This document shows, one piece after another, positions 62,239-64,000 of a DNA stretch of 64,000 nucleotides. This DNA comes from Phallusia mammillata (Eukaryota; Chordata; Ascidiacea; Phlebobranchia; Ascidiidae), in contig QLIY01000056.1 in assembly GCA_003260075.1 (NCBI GenBank), positions 51,743-115,742 of the forward strand. Reading direction: 5' to 3'. Below the pieces are notes generated by a model. The model was not told the origin of the DNA, searched no databases, and saw only the letters and a list, made by a program, of their open reading frames with translations. How positions within the stretch are numbered: position 1 is the first letter of the stretch; every line of letters starts with the position of its first letter. A program made the translations under genes and the position numbers.

Positions 62239-64000
62239 TGTATAAGAAAACATTGCAAACATTTGTGTTTTTAAACAACAAAGAAAAATTGCTTCAAATT
62301 ATAAGCAAGGCCAAAGCGACATTAAATTTAGACTTGAAAATGGTTACAAATAACCTACAAAAAGTCACAAGATAACTTTTCATTAAATAAGTCCATAAAT
62401 TTGACTCAGTACTTGGGAATATATAACTCATGTTGTGAGATTGATATATGACTCATTGTTACATCACAATAGAATCACCAAGGAGGTCTGTAAGTCATCA
62501 TGTATTTCAACACTATTGCACATAACGTGTTTCAAAGCACGTGCTTCCTTGCCCTGAAGGCACATGTTCAGACATAGTGACGTCAGTCGTTGTAGCTTAC
62601 GCACGGGGTTGCGTCACACCGAAGATAGACCATGACGTAATCTATTGTCTCCATCTGTATGCCTGACGTACATTAGGCTTATATTTATAGTCCAGTTTTT
62701 TTCAGGCGTTGGAATTGGCTAAAACAATTGTTTGACACTTTTCTTATCCTTTGTTGTATTACAAATGCATTTAGTTGGATAGGAGTTAAATTCCTAGTTG
62801 AATGTCTTTGGCCCGGAATACGAGTACATGTAACTGTCCCATACGTTAAATAGAGCTGCTGCTTGGTGTTTTATGTAAACAAATTTGGTCTTTAGGATAT
62901 TTGTAGACGCCTAGAGCGGTTTGGATTCCAGGCTTTGCCTGAAAAGAATTGAGTTCAGTAGGTTGCTACTAACCCGATAAAACCAGCGCTGCAATTTAGT
63001 GCACAAAATTTTGAAAAAAAAATATGTCTGAAAAATACGTTTGTTTTGGTGTATTTTTTGGCGCTTGTGCCTCGATATTACTTCTGTTTAAAAACCTTAA
63101 CTAAAACTTTAATCTAGTTTTTGACTGTGTTAAAAAATAGGGAATGATAAAAAAAGGTTATTAAGTGACCGATTTGTGAATTAATCAAACATATAGAGCT
63201 GTTATACCGCAAGTATTGCAACATTAGTGAACAAATAAGTTACTTATGCTATTCACCTTCAAACTGTAGCCTACAGATCAGTAGACAAGTTCTCAACACA
63301 TACCTTTGTGGGATGTATTTTCGGTTCCCTTAAAGCCAACCGCCGTCGGCAAAATGTAAAAAAACATAAAAAGCTGTTTAAAATTCCCAACTTATAAAGC
63401 ATTCTTAACATAATCGCTTTATTTAATACATTTTACCGTTTTAATCACATTGTCGAAGCCAGCGCAGTTCGAGTAGTTATCGATTGAATCGACAATATGG
63501 AGTGTTGAAATACCCTCGGAAGTTCTTTGTTACGTCACAAGCATCACTGCAATGACGTAATCCGTTTGCTTGAGTGTCGTTTCGTTTTTTTTTTGTTTAC
63601 TGTGGTCGACTGTATTTGACTGATGTCCACTGAATTTCCCATGGAAAAATCATGAGTTGACATTGCCTTTCATTCGAACACTCAAGTTTGTTGATAAAAT
63701 TATACTCTTAAACACTTTGTGGCTGCAAGCTAGTTGGTTGAAACCATCACCTTGGGATATACCAGGTTGAACGAGTATCGATAAACCGTTTGGCGGCCTT
63801 CACAAACAAAAAGGTTCCCCACCCCGGGGGGGGGGTCCGCGTGGGCGACATTCTTTTTTTTACAAAAAATGTCTATGGCAAAACCAAACATACGGTAAAT
63901 ATAGCATGTTGGGGGGGGGGGATATACAATTTGGCCCATATACACTTTTAACTTGTGTAGTACGTTGGGGTTGGCATAACCGCGTGGGCGACATTCTTTT

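Larger units (their letters stand above)
61530..64000. other. ZFAND4-like intron or 3' side without recognised exons
   Basis: I find no conserved exon here. It holds the SINE at 61677-61812, the MITE at 61864-62238, an AT-rich stretch with a lysine-rich open frame (to 62375) lacking a usable donor, a cluster of TGACGT motifs (62.58-63.56 kb), and G runs at 63826-63835 and 63911-63921. The 20 bases at 63838-63857 recur at the right edge, 63981-64000. Confidence 0.55.

Noticed and set aside
62115-62375. Lysine-rich 86-codon frame as a further ZFAND4-like exon
   Set aside because: Its start lies inside the MITE at 61864-62238, and I see no clean acceptor and donor pair in phase with the exon ending at 61529.
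1-64000. CRISPR array, operon structure or bacterial genes
   Set aside because: Repeats are dispersed transposons and paired copies, not evenly spaced units, and the genes are intron-rich animal genes.

Overview
The window looks like nuclear DNA from an animal. Genes are split into many short exons with GT-AG junctions (one GC-AG intron). The DNA is AT-rich and full of short inverted-repeat transposons and tRNA-derived SINE-like repeats. The proteins are close to vertebrate ones, introns are compact and allelic divergence seems high. I infer an invertebrate chordate, most likely an ascidian, but no single feature proves this.

Four conserved genes can be reconstructed. (1) Minus strand, 4380 down to 1308 and off the left edge: N-terminal 303 residues of a calcium-regulated mitochondrial aspartate/glutamate carrier (SLC25A12/13, aralar/citrin), seven exons. 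(2) Minus strand, 22798 to 8267: a complete 17-exon, 685-residue LIV-1 type ZIP zinc transporter, every exon phase agreeing. (3) Minus strand, 51564 to 36144: SEC24C/D-type COPII cargo adaptor, about 24 exons, complete except for a broken Pro/Gly/Gln-rich N-terminal exon. (4) Plus strand, from 54620 off the right edge: ZFAND4-like protein (ubiquitin-like domain, then a long tail), 10 exons, 366 residues seen; the AN1 zinc finger is not in the window. SEC24 and ZFAND4 are divergently arranged. The four genes do separate housekeeping jobs (mitochondrial shuttle, zinc import, ER export, ubiquitin-related) and show no sign of being a functional cluster.

The rest is mobile-element debris: at least nine hAT-like short elements with 8-bp target duplications (four of them perfect), pogo/Tigger-like elements with TA targets, three copies of one tRNA-derived SINE and two or three of another. 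22.9-36.1 kb is a gene-poor stretch in which I recognise no conserved protein.

The most striking pattern is 36 homopolymer runs (mostly 10-14, two of 58 and 47) that are all C up to 32,341 and all G from 40,871 on. Most are flanked by slightly diverged copies of the same 60-330 bp. The best explanation is scaffold gaps filled with one base between allelic contig ends whose overlap was not detected, with the two halves in opposite orientation. Exon 'duplications' next to these runs should therefore not be read as biology until read data confirm them. I did not find a convincing new biological system.
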